A stretch of 64,000 bases of DNA from Methylococcaceae bacterium (GCA_030693065.1 JAUYBL010000036.1:186001-250000), one strand, 5' to 3'. Shown: positions 1-9,883, numbered from the stretch's first letter. Program-made: numbers and translations. Notes: generated from the sequence alone by a model not told the origin.

Positions 1-583
1 ACCAACCATTGGGAAGGTTGTAATTAATCGTGGGACGTAAAGACATGGTATTGACATCGCGTCGGCTCTCGTCGCCTGCAAATGACCATACATTTGATGC
101 AATGGTGCTAAAAACCCATGGCCCATTTATATAAAGACCGCCGACAATGGGGCCTGCCGCCCACTTTCCGCTACCAAGCATTTTTTCGGTAGCGGTGGGA
201 GCAACTAACGTAGGCCCAACGCCCCAAAGAAACTGGCCGGTTCTATTCGGCGTCAGTAAGACTTGTAAGGAAACGTCACTCAGTCCATCGATTTCCTGGG
301 GAAACGGCAGATGCACAATAGGAATCGCTGAGCGAGTAATGACGCTCCAGTCGTCGTTTAACTCAAAGGGCACCATTGGCTGAACCCTTAAATAATTCAA
401 TACATCTTTCTCCGGACCAAAGCCCATTTGCGCATTTTCTTCGACCATCAATTTACTAAAACGAGTAAACGGATTTTGATCTTGTTTCGCCAGCTCAGTC
501 GCATCTTTCTGAGCCGATACAGCGCCAATATGGCAGATCAAACCGATAGCAAGGGCTATTCGACGGCTTCGATTTATTGTCAT
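1..583 (-). CDS. Outer-membrane transporter-like protein (3' end outside window)
   Basis: The reading frame starts at the ATG at 583 and runs off the left edge of the window without a stop, so the C-terminus is missing. It begins with a signal-peptide-like segment (MTINRSRR, then a hydrophobic stretch ending near VSAQ). The mature part carries the patterns VQPMVPFELNDDW and ITRSAIPIVH. These closely parallel VQPVIPFSIGDDW and ITRTILPIIH in the protein at 7167-8021, so the two are paralogues. Both resemble the neutral porin-like family annotated as transporter or MetA-pathway outer-membrane protein. It is predicted to be a beta-barrel in the outer membrane; its substrate is unknown. It lies just downstream of the lipoprotein hydrolase gene on the same strand. 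The family assignment is by pattern only. Confidence 0.75.
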   Translation of the reverse strand, partial: MTINRSRRIALAIGLICHIGAVSAQKDATELAKQDQNPFTRFSKLMVEENAQMGFGPEKDVLNYLRVQPMVPFELNDDWSVITRSAIPIVHLPFPQEIDGLSDVSLQVLLTPNRTGQFLWGVGPTLVAPTATEKMLGSGKWAAGPIVGGLYINGPWVFSTIASNVWSFAGDESRRDVNTMSLRPTINYNLPNGW

Positions 584-627
584 AAGAGGCCCTATAAAAT
601 CAGCAAAAACATTCCTGAAACCTCACC

Positions 628-1926
628 CTACTTAACTTCCTTAGTAAATTCACAGCGATCTTTAACTAACTGCGCCGCCGCTGGGTGCCCGATACCTTTG
701 GCAATTAATGCCACCACTCGGTCATCTTGGTCATAACCGATATGAGCCGCCATCGGATTGGCAAGATCGGTCATACCGAAGGCGTCCATCACTTTGGCGA
801 TGTTGATATTGATATTGGTAACGGTAGTACACAGTCTTGAGTCAAGATATTTATCAGTGAATCCTGGCGGTATCCCATAACTTAATAAGTCGTTAGGGTC
901 ACTGAAGGCAATGATTTCAGTTTGTTTAACCATACGTTTGTTGTAATTAGCTCCATTCGGTTGGCAATAAGCCGCATCCTGCCCGACCACTTCAGGCAGT
1001 TCTCTACCCAATTGCAGCATTGGCAACTGATTTGACAGCATATAAATAGGTACATGCTTATTTTGTAGCGCCTGAATTGATTTTTCGGTGATATCCAGCT
1101 TCTTACTTGGATCGGCATATTTATTAACATTAGCCATGATATGGGCGATACGCTGCATACCGTCAATAACGATACGACTACCCAAACTATGAGAAATCAT
1201 TACATAGTCGTCATTGGCAATATGCTTGATATTAGAATCGTTCAGACCGGCGCAGACATGTGAACCGCTCGCGGGAAGATCATCGTAATCACCTGTCGCC
1301 ATCCAGCAAAACGACTGTCCGAACGCCGCTAAAATGGGCTCTCGGCTATGTCCCATATAAATAACCGGGTCAGGACCGGTATCATTGCTGAATTTTTTCA
1401 GCATGGCGTTGATTCTTGCGCGCCGAAAATCGTATTCGCCGGAGGTATCGAATCCCAGCAATTCCTTTTCTTTACGGGTAATTTCCGACCAAGTCAGTTC
1501 ATAAAAAGTCAGGTCTTTACCATTTTCTTCATTAAACAAATGAGTAATTCGTAAATTACCAAGATTCTTACCTGGAACCAACGGTGCGGACAGTTCGATA
1601 TTTTTCTGGCCTTCCGTGCGCATATTTAGGTTTAGTTCCTTGGCTAATTTCTCCAGAAACTGGGTGGTATAACCCGGCACATGATCACCGACGCCATGCA
1701 CGAACAACACCTTGGTTTTACCCTGTTTTTTGACCAGACCTGGTTCTATACCTGTAAAGGACTTGCCCCATACCTGACATTGCCGTGTGTCTTCATTTTC
1801 GGTCTTTTCCAAAAGGGCTTCCGCAACGCCTCTGCCAATCCCCGCGCAGCCGGATAACAGTACGGTGATTACAACAGATGACAATAGCCAGCCGGTTTTT
1901 GGTTTAAAACTAGGTCGTTTCTTCAT
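628..1926 (-). CDS. Lipoprotein with alpha/beta-hydrolase fold
   Basis: A 432-residue protein with a signal peptide and lipobox (LLSGC, Cys27), so it is probably a lipid-anchored envelope protein. A hydrophobic strand followed by HGVGDH (residues 77-82) fits the oxyanion-hole region of lipases. ISHSLGS (Ser247 in S-H-S-L-G) fits a nucleophile elbow, although the usual first Gly is Ser. A second GHS motif (MGHSRE, 191-196) is also present. The start is the ATG at 1926, with only a weak ribosome site. It sits between the porin at 1963-3384 and the outer-membrane protein at the left edge, all on the minus strand, as part of an envelope gene run. The substrate is unknown; an esterase or lipase role is inference. 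Confidence 0.75.
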   Translation of the reverse strand: MKKRPSFKPKTGWLLSSVVITVLLSGCAGIGRGVAEALLEKTENEDTRQCQVWGKSFTGIEPGLVKKQGKTKVLFVHGVGDHVPGYTTQFLEKLAKELNLNMRTEGQKNIELSAPLVPGKNLGNLRITHLFNEENGKDLTFYELTWSEITRKEKELLGFDTSGEYDFRRARINAMLKKFSNDTGPDPVIYMGHSREPILAAFGQSFCWMATGDYDDLPASGSHVCAGLNDSNIKHIANDDYVMISHSLGSRIVIDGMQRIAHIMANVNKYADPSKKLDITEKSIQALQNKHVPIYMLSNQLPMLQLGRELPEVVGQDAAYCQPNGANYNKRMVKQTEIIAFSDPNDLLSYGIPPGFTDKYLDSRLCTTVTNININIAKVMDAFGMTDLANPMAAHIGYDQDDRVVALIAKGIGHPAAAQLVKDRCEFTKEVK

Positions 1927-1962
1927 GATTTTTATCCCACTAATTACTGTGTAAGGGCGTTC

Positions 1963-3384
1963 TTAAAATTGAATAGTCATGCGCAAACTGGCTTCAACTG
2001 ATGTGTCCAAATTCTTCAGACTGTTATTCTGATCAAGCGCCTTGCTCAATCCTGAATTAATCACTTGCAGATTAGGACTCACACTCAACCAAGGCGTCAC
2101 CGCGGCGGTGTAATACATTTCGACCGCATCCTCGTGATCAAGCCCCAGACCAAGTCGGTCACGAAGAAAGGGCACAAACTGGTCGCTGAATTGAGTCCGC
2201 GCCCAGCCAATGCCAAAGCTATCATGCGAACGGCTCTCAAACGGGCCTTTACCGCCAATACCCATCATATAAGTGTATTGAACCGGATTGGGATTACCGT
2301 CGGTAGCGCCAAAGTTAAAGAACAGACCGACACCGCGTTTTGAATCACCTTCGGGTTGCCAGAAATATTGATCGAAAGCGTAACTGACCGCCCAGGTATT
2401 ATCTTTACGGTTTAAAGGCTGAACCGGTAGCAAAAGTTGCGGAAAATATCGCTCTAATATTCGAGTTAAGATCGGCCCTGGGTTACCAAGGCGAGGATAG
2501 CGTTCGGTCAAGAGCGTTCTCGCCACATTGCTGGGATCTTGATCCAGCGACAAGCGTGTTTTATTACTCCAGACACCGGTCACGCTTTGATGACCAACCA
2601 GCCCAAACGGCTTAACATTAATTTTGGCGGCACTGAGTACCGTTGCACCGTTATCAAAGGCTTTACTAACGTCATTCTCAGACGGGGTACCGCTAGCATC
2701 CAACGCCAGCGCCATCAGTGTGACATCTTTGGTCGGCAGAAATAGTATTCCTCCGCCATAGGCAGAAATCGGCACCATCGCTTCAGACAAGGAAAAATTC
2801 AGTGCCGTGTTCATGAACTGATTGTGATAATTGCCATAAAACTCGCTCGGCATAAATTCCAATAAGCTGAGTTTGCCCATGGTTAAGCCAAACTTAGGGC
2901 TTAAAAATTGGGTAAAGGTGGCCTGCATCAAACCACTGTCTGCCTGGTTAATCCCAGGAAACAAAGTGCTTAAATTGCTGGGCACAATGGCACCGACATC
3001 GTTATAGAGCGTGTTACCAAAGCTGGACACGCCTTCAAACTTGAAAAAACCGCCCGGCCACAGGCCCATCTTTTGCGTATCCAGATTTAATGTGTAATCG
3101 ACGTTACCCCAGAACTCAGCATTGGTGTCTTTGCCACCGGTGATAACACCGCCCGGCTGTAACATCATCTCTGCGTCCAACACCACGCCTTTCTTGCCAA
3201 GCTCGTCGCGGGTACCGCCCCAATCACCTGTCAGCCGTTGCCGTGACGACAAATCGCCACCCCAAGTTGCCGGTACATCGACCGGTCCCAGTGCGTGGGC
3301 AGCGGGCTCCGCCCCCATTAATAACAAGGCACCGAGCAAACCCAGTGGGACATTTCCGATCTGACTAACATGCTTTTTTCTCAC
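1963..3384 (-). CDS. OprB-family carbohydrate-selective porin
   Basis: The sequence shows the OprB signature region after the signal peptide: RLTGDWGGTRDELGKKG, followed by a predicted beta-barrel ending in Phe (MTIQF), as outer-membrane proteins do. The family forms pores for sugars or other small solutes. I chose the GTG at 3384 as start because AGGAGA lies six bases upstream (3391-3396) and the resulting protein begins directly with a signal peptide (MRKKHVSQIG ... AAHA). A longer frame reaches a TTG at 3420 but adds a charged leader and lacks a good ribosome site. Mature length fits the family. The neighbouring lipoproteins and sulfatase suggest an envelope solute-handling locus; the true substrate is not evident. 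Confidence 0.88.
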   Translation of the reverse strand: MRKKHVSQIGNVPLGLLGALLLMGAEPAAHALGPVDVPATWGGDLSSRQRLTGDWGGTRDELGKKGVVLDAEMMLQPGGVITGGKDTNAEFWGNVDYTLNLDTQKMGLWPGGFFKFEGVSSFGNTLYNDVGAIVPSNLSTLFPGINQADSGLMQATFTQFLSPKFGLTMGKLSLLEFMPSEFYGNYHNQFMNTALNFSLSEAMVPISAYGGGILFLPTKDVTLMALALDASGTPSENDVSKAFDNGATVLSAAKINVKPFGLVGHQSVTGVWSNKTRLSLDQDPSNVARTLLTERYPRLGNPGPILTRILERYFPQLLLPVQPLNRKDNTWAVSYAFDQYFWQPEGDSKRGVGLFFNFGATDGNPNPVQYTYMMGIGGKGPFESRSHDSFGIGWARTQFSDQFVPFLRDRLGLGLDHEDAVEMYYTAAVTPWLSVSPNLQVINSGLSKALDQNNSLKNLDTSVEASLRMTIQF

Positions 3385-3449
3385 TGTAATTCTCCTGATT
3401 TCACTCTTCGCCTTCATCAAGTCAAAAACTAACCACTCAGCCTTTGTTA

Positions 3450-4244
3450 TTAAAAAGGCCTCAAAGTAAACGCTGTCGGATCGGTCACTGCTTCACCAGG
3501 TTTGCGATTAGCGATTTGCACAAACTGCTTCGCCCACTGATCCATAATGCCTTTAGCTGGGCCATACCAAGTCAGTCGGGTCAAATCAAGAGGACCGGCA
3601 TCCTGCATGTCGCGGTCGGCGAAAGTGGCAACCACCTCACCGGTTTGCAAATCACGCAGGCGGCCTTCAAAAGCAGCTCGACGTTGATTAACAACTCCCG
3701 CAGCGGTGCCGCCACCCGGTATCAACCAACCGGCTGCATGCAAAGCAGGCTGCGATGGATTGATCTCAATCAGCGCAAGTTCCAGACGCAAGGCCGGTTG
3801 CCGATGCTGGCCAGCAAGTTCTATGACCTGGAAGCGATGCTTGGGATCATGCTTGAATTCATTCACCACTTGATCGTGAAAATACTGCGCAAGTTCTTCG
3901 ATGTCTTTTTGTACACCACCAAGTAAGCTGGCGGAACTCAACTGATGGAGCCAATCCATTTGCTGCATATACTGAGTATTCACCGGTGCGACAACCAATT
4001 CTTGATACCCGGACTTCTCAAAACCGGGTTTGATCCAGACTTTTTGAAACGGTAAATCGGTCGGCTTGCTTTGAAGTTCCGGATGTTCAATAAAACCTGC
4101 ATCCGCTGCCGGTTGCACAGCGAGAGATTTAACGGCATTGGTTTCTTTTTGAACCGTAGAACACGCTGATAACATCGCTATGGCACTGATCAACAGGCCC
4201 ACTTTAACGGGATGTCTTATTATTGATTGACGGTTTGTTTTCAA
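3450..4244 (-). CDS. DUF3313-like lipoprotein
   Basis: A 264-residue predicted lipoprotein with lipobox LSAC (Cys28). The start is a TTG at 4244 preceded by AGGAGA, which is a convincing start despite the rare codon. After the anchor it has the pattern KSGYQELVVAPVNTQYM, like YKQVIIAPVTFWGG in the lipoprotein at 14098-14823. It shares with that protein the later themes of a basic-protein-like 'G-G-T-A/F' segment, a 'D-L/S-x-T-G-x-V' strand and a terminal 'W-A/S-x-x' helix. This pattern fits the DUF3313 family, whose function is unknown. It lies directly upstream of the OprB porin on the same strand with a 65-base gap, so the two could be co-transcribed. Confidence 0.7.
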   Translation of the reverse strand: MKTNRQSIIRHPVKVGLLISAIAMLSACSTVQKETNAVKSLAVQPAADAGFIEHPELQSKPTDLPFQKVWIKPGFEKSGYQELVVAPVNTQYMQQMDWLHQLSSASLLGGVQKDIEELAQYFHDQVVNEFKHDPKHRFQVIELAGQHRQPALRLELALIEINPSQPALHAAGWLIPGGGTAAGVVNQRRAAFEGRLRDLQTGEVVATFADRDMQDAGPLDLTRLTWYGPAKGIMDQWAKQFVQIANRKPGEAVTDPTAFTLRPF

Positions 4245-4299
4245 TTGCTATCTCCTAATTAAGGGTTAAATTTACTATTTTGAATAATCCGTTTAAAAA

Positions 4300-5733
4300 C
4301 TACTGTTCAATGTATGCCTCCAAGCGGCCTTCCCTGACTGCTTGAACCAATGCCTTATAGTCGAGTTCGTTTTGGTCGGCATAGCTTTCAGAAAAATCCG
4401 CAATCGCCTCATCGAAATCCTCTTTCTTACCCAAATAACCGGCAATTTTCGCGGCATCACCGGAACGGGCATGAGCACTTGCAAGCACCCAACCGCAAAG
4501 CTCGGCGTAGTGATTCATCACGTTCGGAGTGAACAGTTCTACCAGCGGTTTTAACTTCATGTCCCGCAGTTGCCGTATATAGAAGTGTTTGCCGATATTT
4601 GTCTCCGTCCAGCCGAGAAAGATGTCGCTCGCCGACAACATTAGCCGTTGCCCCATCACCACGCGCTGTCCATGGTTAGTGTAAGTGCTTTGTCCGGCAT
4701 AGGGCTCCAGCACCGACGCATTTGCTTCCTTAACCTGCAAAAACAACACATCGTCCGCTCCACCCATCATGAGCATGAGGCCGCAACGGGTACCGACACT
4801 GCCAACCCCGACCACTTTCATGGCTAGATCCTTGTATTCATAGCGGTCGAGCAATAACCGCCTATCTTCCGGCAGTGTGGCTCGGTAAGCCTCAAACGCC
4901 TCGCGCACACGTGCTTCCATGACTGCCGCCTCCTCGCCCTGGGCATGAAAAATCAGCGGCGGATTGTCGCGTATACGGTGGACGCCGCCCTCAAAGGTGA
5001 CCATCTCGGGAAAATCCTCATCCATCACATCGCGGTCGCGGGCCTTGTCGATACGCTTTTTGGCGCGTGCCTTGGCGGTTTCATCCTCGACCCCCTCGAT
5101 CGCCGCTTCCACGTCGATACTGAAATACCACGAATCCAGCACCCCCATCTTGGCAAATTCCCGCATGCGCTCGCGATAGCTGCGCACGCAACTTTGCGCC
5201 GTCTCCCGTGCTTCCTTGGCGGTATAACCGTTAGCGTGTCCGGCCACCACAAAACTTGCCGCAAGTCGTTTGATGTCCCACTCCCAAGGGGCGGGCAGAG
5301 TTTCATCAAAGTCATTAATTGCAAAGATTTGTCGCCGTTCCGGCGTAGCGAAGCTGCCGAAGTTGACCAAATGGCAATCGCCGCAAGCCTGTACACGAAT
5401 TCCTGTAGACGGCAATCCTGCGAGATCAGCCGCCATAATCGCCGCTCCTCCCCGGTAAAATGCGAACGGCGATTGCATCATCCGACCATAACGTATCGGC
5501 AACAGTTCAGGCACCCGGTCGATGCTGGATTCGATCAGCAAATCAATGGGATCGCGGCGATTGGCTGGCGCTTGCCAGTGCGCGTGGCTCGCCAACGGCA
5601 CCGCAAGACGAATGGATTTGCCTTCCGCTTTACGATCTGCCCGCGAACGCCGATCAACAGTGATTGGCTCAGCAACATCATTGACTTCGCTGCGTTTACG
5701 CCCTTTTTTTGGGGATGTTTCTTTTTTGGTCAT
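4300..5733 (-). CDS. DUF2252 protein, kinase-like fold
   Basis: A 477-residue cytoplasmic protein (no signal peptide, basic N-terminus). Key motifs are GDCHLVNFG (118-126), NDFDE (140-144) and WDIKRLA (152-158). These match the DUF2252 family and are reminiscent of the G-D-x-H-x-x-N and D-F-D motifs of aminoglycoside-phosphotransferase-like kinases. The biochemical role of DUF2252 proteins is not established. The ATG at 5733 is preceded by AGGAG, a good start. It reads in the same direction as the lipoprotein and porin genes downstream. The upstream gap to the next gene (5734-5949) is 216 bases and could hold its own promoter. Confidence 0.85.
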   Translation of the reverse strand: MTKKETSPKKGRKRSEVNDVAEPITVDRRSRADRKAEGKSIRLAVPLASHAHWQAPANRRDPIDLLIESSIDRVPELLPIRYGRMMQSPFAFYRGGAAIMAADLAGLPSTGIRVQACGDCHLVNFGSFATPERRQIFAINDFDETLPAPWEWDIKRLAASFVVAGHANGYTAKEARETAQSCVRSYRERMREFAKMGVLDSWYFSIDVEAAIEGVEDETAKARAKKRIDKARDRDVMDEDFPEMVTFEGGVHRIRDNPPLIFHAQGEEAAVMEARVREAFEAYRATLPEDRRLLLDRYEYKDLAMKVVGVGSVGTRCGLMLMMGGADDVLFLQVKEANASVLEPYAGQSTYTNHGQRVVMGQRLMLSASDIFLGWTETNIGKHFYIRQLRDMKLKPLVELFTPNVMNHYAELCGWVLASAHARSGDAAKIAGYLGKKEDFDEAIADFSESYADQNELDYKALVQAVREGRLEAYIEQ

Positions 5734-5949
5734 GACAACTACTCCTGTTCAAATCATTAAAATTATCGATGGAGAACCCACTCTCTTTGTACCTCTAAGG
5801 GCATAAAGAAGAATATTTTTGCTGTTTTTAAAGGTTCCCTAAGGTTAGCCCTAAGCAATTCGTCTCTTTTTAAGAGTAAAACCATATTATCTTTAAGTTA
5901 AAGCAAAAATCAGAATTATCTTACCTTCCGGAATCATCTTTTACGCATA

Positions 5950-7140
5950 TCACAATAAAATGCCTAGTAATTGTTTAACCATGTCTTCCAGAGAAATCAT
6001 GGTCAAAGACAATGGCAACACGGGCAACAATGTCACGATAGCAGTTTGCAGCACCGCAGTTTTGCCGAAGGGAAACAAACGCATGCCCTCGACGATTTCA
6101 AAGCTCCCTGCCAGATCATTCAACGATTGAATATCACCACTGCCAACCAGTGGTTCATCCAGGGGTGGCGGATCACGCAGCCATTTGCGCTCGAAGCCGC
6201 ATACGTAAGTGCTTGCCAATGCGCCGTACTCAAGCAACCCTTGCCGTTTGCATTTTGCCAATTGCAAAGCAAACACACTCAGCGGGCCGAGCACCAGCAA
6301 CAACATAAATACCACAGCCGAGGCAACTTCCGGCTTGAACGCAAGCAGCGTGACACCTTCATAGAAAATACGATTGGCAATCATACCGGCCAGCAAAACA
6401 CCCTGAGCCAGAAGTATCGGCACAAAAGCCGCCACACTGCCCGCGAGAAAGCCCAGTCCGCCAGCCCGATCGGGATGGGTCGGCACCAGGTGCAGATCCA
6501 GTCGGGACACTTGCCACAGAAATCGCGCCCAGATAAAAATACGAAAATACCAGCGAAATAACATGAATTGGAACACCGGAATACTGACATAGGCATACCA
6601 ATACCCGGCCGGAGAAAGCTGCTGTTGCCCATCCACCAAAGTCGAAAACCAAGTAGCCGTTTCAAGCGCCATCTGACTTGACCAGAGAACGTGTCCGCCA
6701 GTTAATACCATGACGATCATCAATGCTTCGATAAGCACGGAATTGCGTAGCCGCGCTGCAGAACCAGCAATAGCTTGCAACTGGGATAGAGCTTCGGGTG
6801 GAACAATCCCACGCTCAACAAATTGCTGAACAATCGGTTTGAGCCGCTGGTGAACCACAAGTTCCGCCACCAATAACAACGGCAAGGCCAACAGAAAGCG
6901 GATATGCACGTCGATGTCATAAAGGAATGGCACTTTAATATCGCCACCTGCCGCCTCTCTGAAAAACACCGAAAGCAACAGCAGCGGCAACCAAGTAAAT
7001 GCCGAAAAAACAATAATTCGACGTTTGACCAAACCCAACGTATCGGTGCCTAGCTGAGTACGAAGAAATAGCTGATAAAGCGGACCACCCAATACCACAG
7101 AAAAATCTTCGGGTGGCTTATTGTCAGGTGATAGATTCAT
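5950..7140 (-). CDS. Multispanning inner-membrane protein, unknown function
   Basis: A 396-residue protein with about five to seven predicted membrane segments, such as IIVFSAFTWLPLLLLSVFF, FLLALPLLLVAELVV, VLIEALMIVMVLTGG, FVPILLAQGVLLAGMIA and VVFMLLLVLGPLSVFAL. I recognise no transport or enzymatic signature. The ATG at 7140 follows AAGGAAC, a good ribosome site. It lies 26 bases downstream of the outer-membrane protein at 7167-8021, so both are probably in one transcript. This arrangement would fit a paired inner/outer membrane function, but that is inference. Confidence 0.7.
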   Translation of the reverse strand: MNLSPDNKPPEDFSVVLGGPLYQLFLRTQLGTDTLGLVKRRIIVFSAFTWLPLLLLSVFFREAAGGDIKVPFLYDIDVHIRFLLALPLLLVAELVVHQRLKPIVQQFVERGIVPPEALSQLQAIAGSAARLRNSVLIEALMIVMVLTGGHVLWSSQMALETATWFSTLVDGQQQLSPAGYWYAYVSIPVFQFMLFRWYFRIFIWARFLWQVSRLDLHLVPTHPDRAGGLGFLAGSVAAFVPILLAQGVLLAGMIANRIFYEGVTLLAFKPEVASAVVFMLLLVLGPLSVFALQLAKCKRQGLLEYGALASTYVCGFERKWLRDPPPLDEPLVGSGDIQSLNDLAGSFEIVEGMRLFPFGKTAVLQTAIVTLLPVLPLSLTMISLEDMVKQLLGILL

Positions 7141-7166
7141 AGTTGTTCCTTTGCAAAATTAATAGC

Positions 7167-8021
7167 TTATTTCGGAAACAGTAACGTCACTGCAAAACGC
7201 ACACCCCAATCAGCGCCGCCATTAGGTTTTTCTGGGTAATAGCGCCCGCCAATTTGAAATTGCACCGGCTGCTTACCTAATTTAACCAACTGACTGACGG
7301 TCGCATTGACGGGCACAGTCCATTGGCTATTCTGCCAGTCATAAGTTGATTCCGAATTTAGCCCAAACGTCGTATAGGTTTTCGTTGTGTAAGATAGAAT
7401 CGGCTGCAAAAAAGTAGCGCTGACATCTTGTCGGCTGGAGGTGCCCGCAAAAGATTCGATGTGGTTACTCAGCAAACCATAAGTCCAACCGCTTTCCTGC
7501 CTCAGTAATACCGCCGTCGGGCCCGCGCCCCATTTTTTTGCGCTGAGCTTATCGTCTGAAGCACTGGGGTAAAGAAATACCGGGCCAGCCCCCATAATCC
7601 ACCCACCCACCGGGGCTTTCGGAGAAAAGAAAAAGCTTTGCACAATATCGCTCAAACCACTGACATCAGCACCGCCGGCAACTGGCGATTCAGCGTGAAT
7701 AATTGGCAAGATCGTGCGCGTAATAAGATTCCAATCGTCGCCAATCGAAAACGGTATCACCGGCTGCACGTTGACCTTGTATTGCATAGCATCATTCGAA
7801 CCAAGACCAAAATCCCAATTATTCTGAAACGGTACGCTGATCAGGTTGGCTACCGGATTTTGCAGCTTCATCGCCAATTGCTCGGAACTATCGCCGGAGG
7901 CGTTGGCTTGTGTTTGCGTTGCTGCTGAGTGAGCTTCTTCGGCAATTACACCACTAGATACAAGACCCATTCCCGCCATAAGCACGGTGGTTTTAAGAGT
8001 TTGTATGAATTTTATTTTCAT
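7167..8021 (-). CDS. Outer-membrane transporter-like protein
   Basis: A 284-residue secreted protein with a clear signal peptide (MKIKFIQTLKTT ... VIAEE) and an amphipathic beta-strand pattern ending in LLFPK. The segments NVQPVIPFSIGDDWN and ITRTILPIIH are shared with the partial protein at 1-583, so there are two paralogues about 7 kb apart. The family resembles the MetA-pathway/transporter outer-membrane group whose substrates are mostly unknown. The ATG at 8021 follows AAAGGAAATCA, a good start. It is followed closely by the membrane protein at 5950-7140, and the mechanosensitive channel gene lies upstream on the same strand. Confidence 0.75.
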   Translation of the reverse strand: MKIKFIQTLKTTVLMAGMGLVSSGVIAEEAHSAATQTQANASGDSSEQLAMKLQNPVANLISVPFQNNWDFGLGSNDAMQYKVNVQPVIPFSIGDDWNLITRTILPIIHAESPVAGGADVSGLSDIVQSFFFSPKAPVGGWIMGAGPVFLYPSASDDKLSAKKWGAGPTAVLLRQESGWTYGLLSNHIESFAGTSSRQDVSATFLQPILSYTTKTYTTFGLNSESTYDWQNSQWTVPVNATVSQLVKLGKQPVQFQIGGRYYPEKPNGGADWGVRFAVTLLFPK

Positions 8022-8076
8022 TGATTTCCTTTCTGTGTTTATACATCTTAGGGTGGATTTAGCTTTAATAACTTAA

Positions 8077-9663
8077 CTACTCTGCATCCGTCGCAGGCGC
8101 TTGTCGCCAGTTTTCTCGGGCAACGATTTTCGCCGTCTCCGGATCGGCTACATAATGCGGGGACATGATTTGCACGCCGTATTCGTTAAAAGCATCTTGA
8201 ATGTTTTGGTGTAAGTCCGAATAAACCTTGGGCATGCTATCCGCCGTGGCAACGTAGGCATTGAGCTCATAATTGACATAAAAATCATCCAGCGCGCGTT
8301 GCAGCACAAAGGGAGCGGGGTCGCGTTGCACTTGTTCGGTGCGTTCGGCGGCGAGCAACAATAGTCCATGGACTTGCCGCCATGGGGCGTCGTAACCGAT
8401 AGTGATGCTAACCGGAAGAATCAATCGACCTTCCCCGGCCGCAAAACTGTAATTAGTGACTTGATTACTCATCAGCAGCGAGTTGGGGATAGTAATCTCC
8501 AGATTTTTCGGTGTGCGTATGCGCGTGACTAATAGCGACACGGCCAACACCTTGCCGGTGGTATCGCCAATTTTAACGACATCACCCACCCGAAACCCGC
8601 GCATATAGGTCAATATGACACCGGCCACCATGTTGGCGACAACGGAAGTCGAGCCCAATGAAAACAACACGCCAAGAAAAATAGATACGCCTTGAAAAGC
8701 CCGTGAGTTGGACCCTGGAATGTAGGGATAAGCAATGACTATGGCAAACACGATGATCAGAAAACGAGAAATCTTGTAAGTGGGTTTCGCCCACTCGGGA
8801 TAGAACTCAACAAGTTGCAAATCGCCATTTTCTAACGCTGTAAAAAAGAAGCGCATGACCCCTAAAAAATAGCGAACGATGAAAAACAGAATCAGCAGGA
8901 ACATAAAATTTGGCATTTCGTTCCAAATATTCCCGCCAATTTGCTTGATTGGATTAACGACATAGCCAAACAAACTTTCTGCGATAGTCCGTGTCCAGGG
9001 AAAGAAACTGAGTATCAGACTGAAATAGACGTACAGGCCACCAATCAGAATAAACAAGCGTAATAGCTTTAACGATGCGATCAGCGCACCCTCGATAATA
9101 AACTCGAAAATACGAATGCGGGTGGTATCCAACCAACGACGCATTGCCGTATCCAGGCGGCGCCGCAAATATTCAAAAAATCGATTGAGCCCGTAAATAA
9201 ACGCCGCCAGCAACACCGTGGCCACCAATGCTGATAGAGCTCCAATCAGAAGATTATGGACACTGTGTTCTTGCCGATACTTGATGATGGCGGCGCGGAT
9301 TTTATCTGCTCGCTGGGTTGCCAGTTCCATTCGGGAAACACCTTCAGCAGCAGCGTCTGAATCCAACACTGACATAATAATTGTATCGCCCGTCACAACA
9401 TCGGTGGTTATTTCATCACTGGTCAGGGTGATGCTGTCGGTGAGTAGAAATGGATCTTCAGCTAACAATTGAATGCGTTCTGCGATTCTGTCGGCGCGCA
9501 GTTGCGCGCTTAAGGTCTTGAAGCTGTGCATCTGAAACAGCGTTTCGCCATCCACAATAACGGCTACCGGTACGTTTTCGTGTTTTGGGGTTACGTCGGC
9601 ACAGGCCATATTTACCAAGTTAATAAACACTAGCCATAGCAAAAGCTGAAAACTAACTTTCAT
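8077..9663 (-). CDS. MscS-family mechanosensitive ion channel
   Basis: A 528-residue protein with a signal peptide (ending near ACADV), a periplasmic N-terminal region of about 120 residues, several membrane helices, and the conserved MscS core. The core shows FLGVLFSLGSTSVVANMVAGVILTYMR (pore helix, written here as its ends FLGVLF and TYMRG), then VGDVVKIGDTTGKV and the beta-domain with TIPNSLLMSNQVTNYS. Such channels open on membrane tension and release solutes during osmotic downshock. The ATG at 9663 has AAGGATG upstream. The protein is larger than E. coli MscS (286 residues), fitting the MscS-like subclass with extra N-terminal domains. It lies upstream of the outer-membrane/inner-membrane pair on the same strand. 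Confidence 0.9.
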   Translation of the reverse strand: MKVSFQLLLWLVFINLVNMACADVTPKHENVPVAVIVDGETLFQMHSFKTLSAQLRADRIAERIQLLAEDPFLLTDSITLTSDEITTDVVTGDTIIMSVLDSDAAAEGVSRMELATQRADKIRAAIIKYRQEHSVHNLLIGALSALVATVLLAAFIYGLNRFFEYLRRRLDTAMRRWLDTTRIRIFEFIIEGALIASLKLLRLFILIGGLYVYFSLILSFFPWTRTIAESLFGYVVNPIKQIGGNIWNEMPNFMFLLILFFIVRYFLGVMRFFFTALENGDLQLVEFYPEWAKPTYKISRFLIIVFAIVIAYPYIPGSNSRAFQGVSIFLGVLFSLGSTSVVANMVAGVILTYMRGFRVGDVVKIGDTTGKVLAVSLLVTRIRTPKNLEITIPNSLLMSNQVTNYSFAAGEGRLILPVSITIGYDAPWRQVHGLLLLAAERTEQVQRDPAPFVLQRALDDFYVNYELNAYVATADSMPKVYSDLHQNIQDAFNEYGVQIMSPHYVADPETAKIVARENWRQAPATDAE

Positions 9664-9739
9664 TGTTATTCATCCTTTTTGTTAATGTTTAATCCTGCAT
9701 CTTTGGGCTGAGCGAAGTCAAATCCAACAATGACTCTAA

Positions 9740-9871
9740 GGAAGTGCTGATTAAATCCTTCGACAAGCTCCACCACAAGGCTGGTCTAAGGACAGATGAA
9801 CGGTAACTTATTGATTTCGTTCGTGGTGAGTTTGTCGAACCATGAGCGAAATCAATTTATTCAGCACTTCC
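9740..9871. repeat. Nested inverted-repeat element, MITE- or REP-like
   Basis: Outer arms GGAAGTGCTGATTAAAT (9740-9756) and ATTTATTCAGCACTTCC (9855-9871) are imperfect inverted copies. Inner arms TTCGACAAGCTCCACCAC (9759-9776) and GTGGTGAGTTTGTCGAA (9823-9839) form a second imperfect dyad. The inner TTCGACAAGCTC core is a repeat seen between genes in many proteobacteria. The size of 132 bases fits a small non-autonomous element or a REP doublet. Confidence 0.75.
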
Positions 9872-9883
9872 CTAATTAATAAA

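Noticed and set aside
3385-3420. Upstream TTG/ATG starts for the porin
   Set aside because: They lack a ribosome site; the GTG at 3384 follows AGGAGA and starts the signal peptide directly.
4945-5760. Long plus-strand frame of 271 residues opposite the DUF2252 gene
   Set aside because: It is antisense to a clear family member and has no ribosome site or family pattern.
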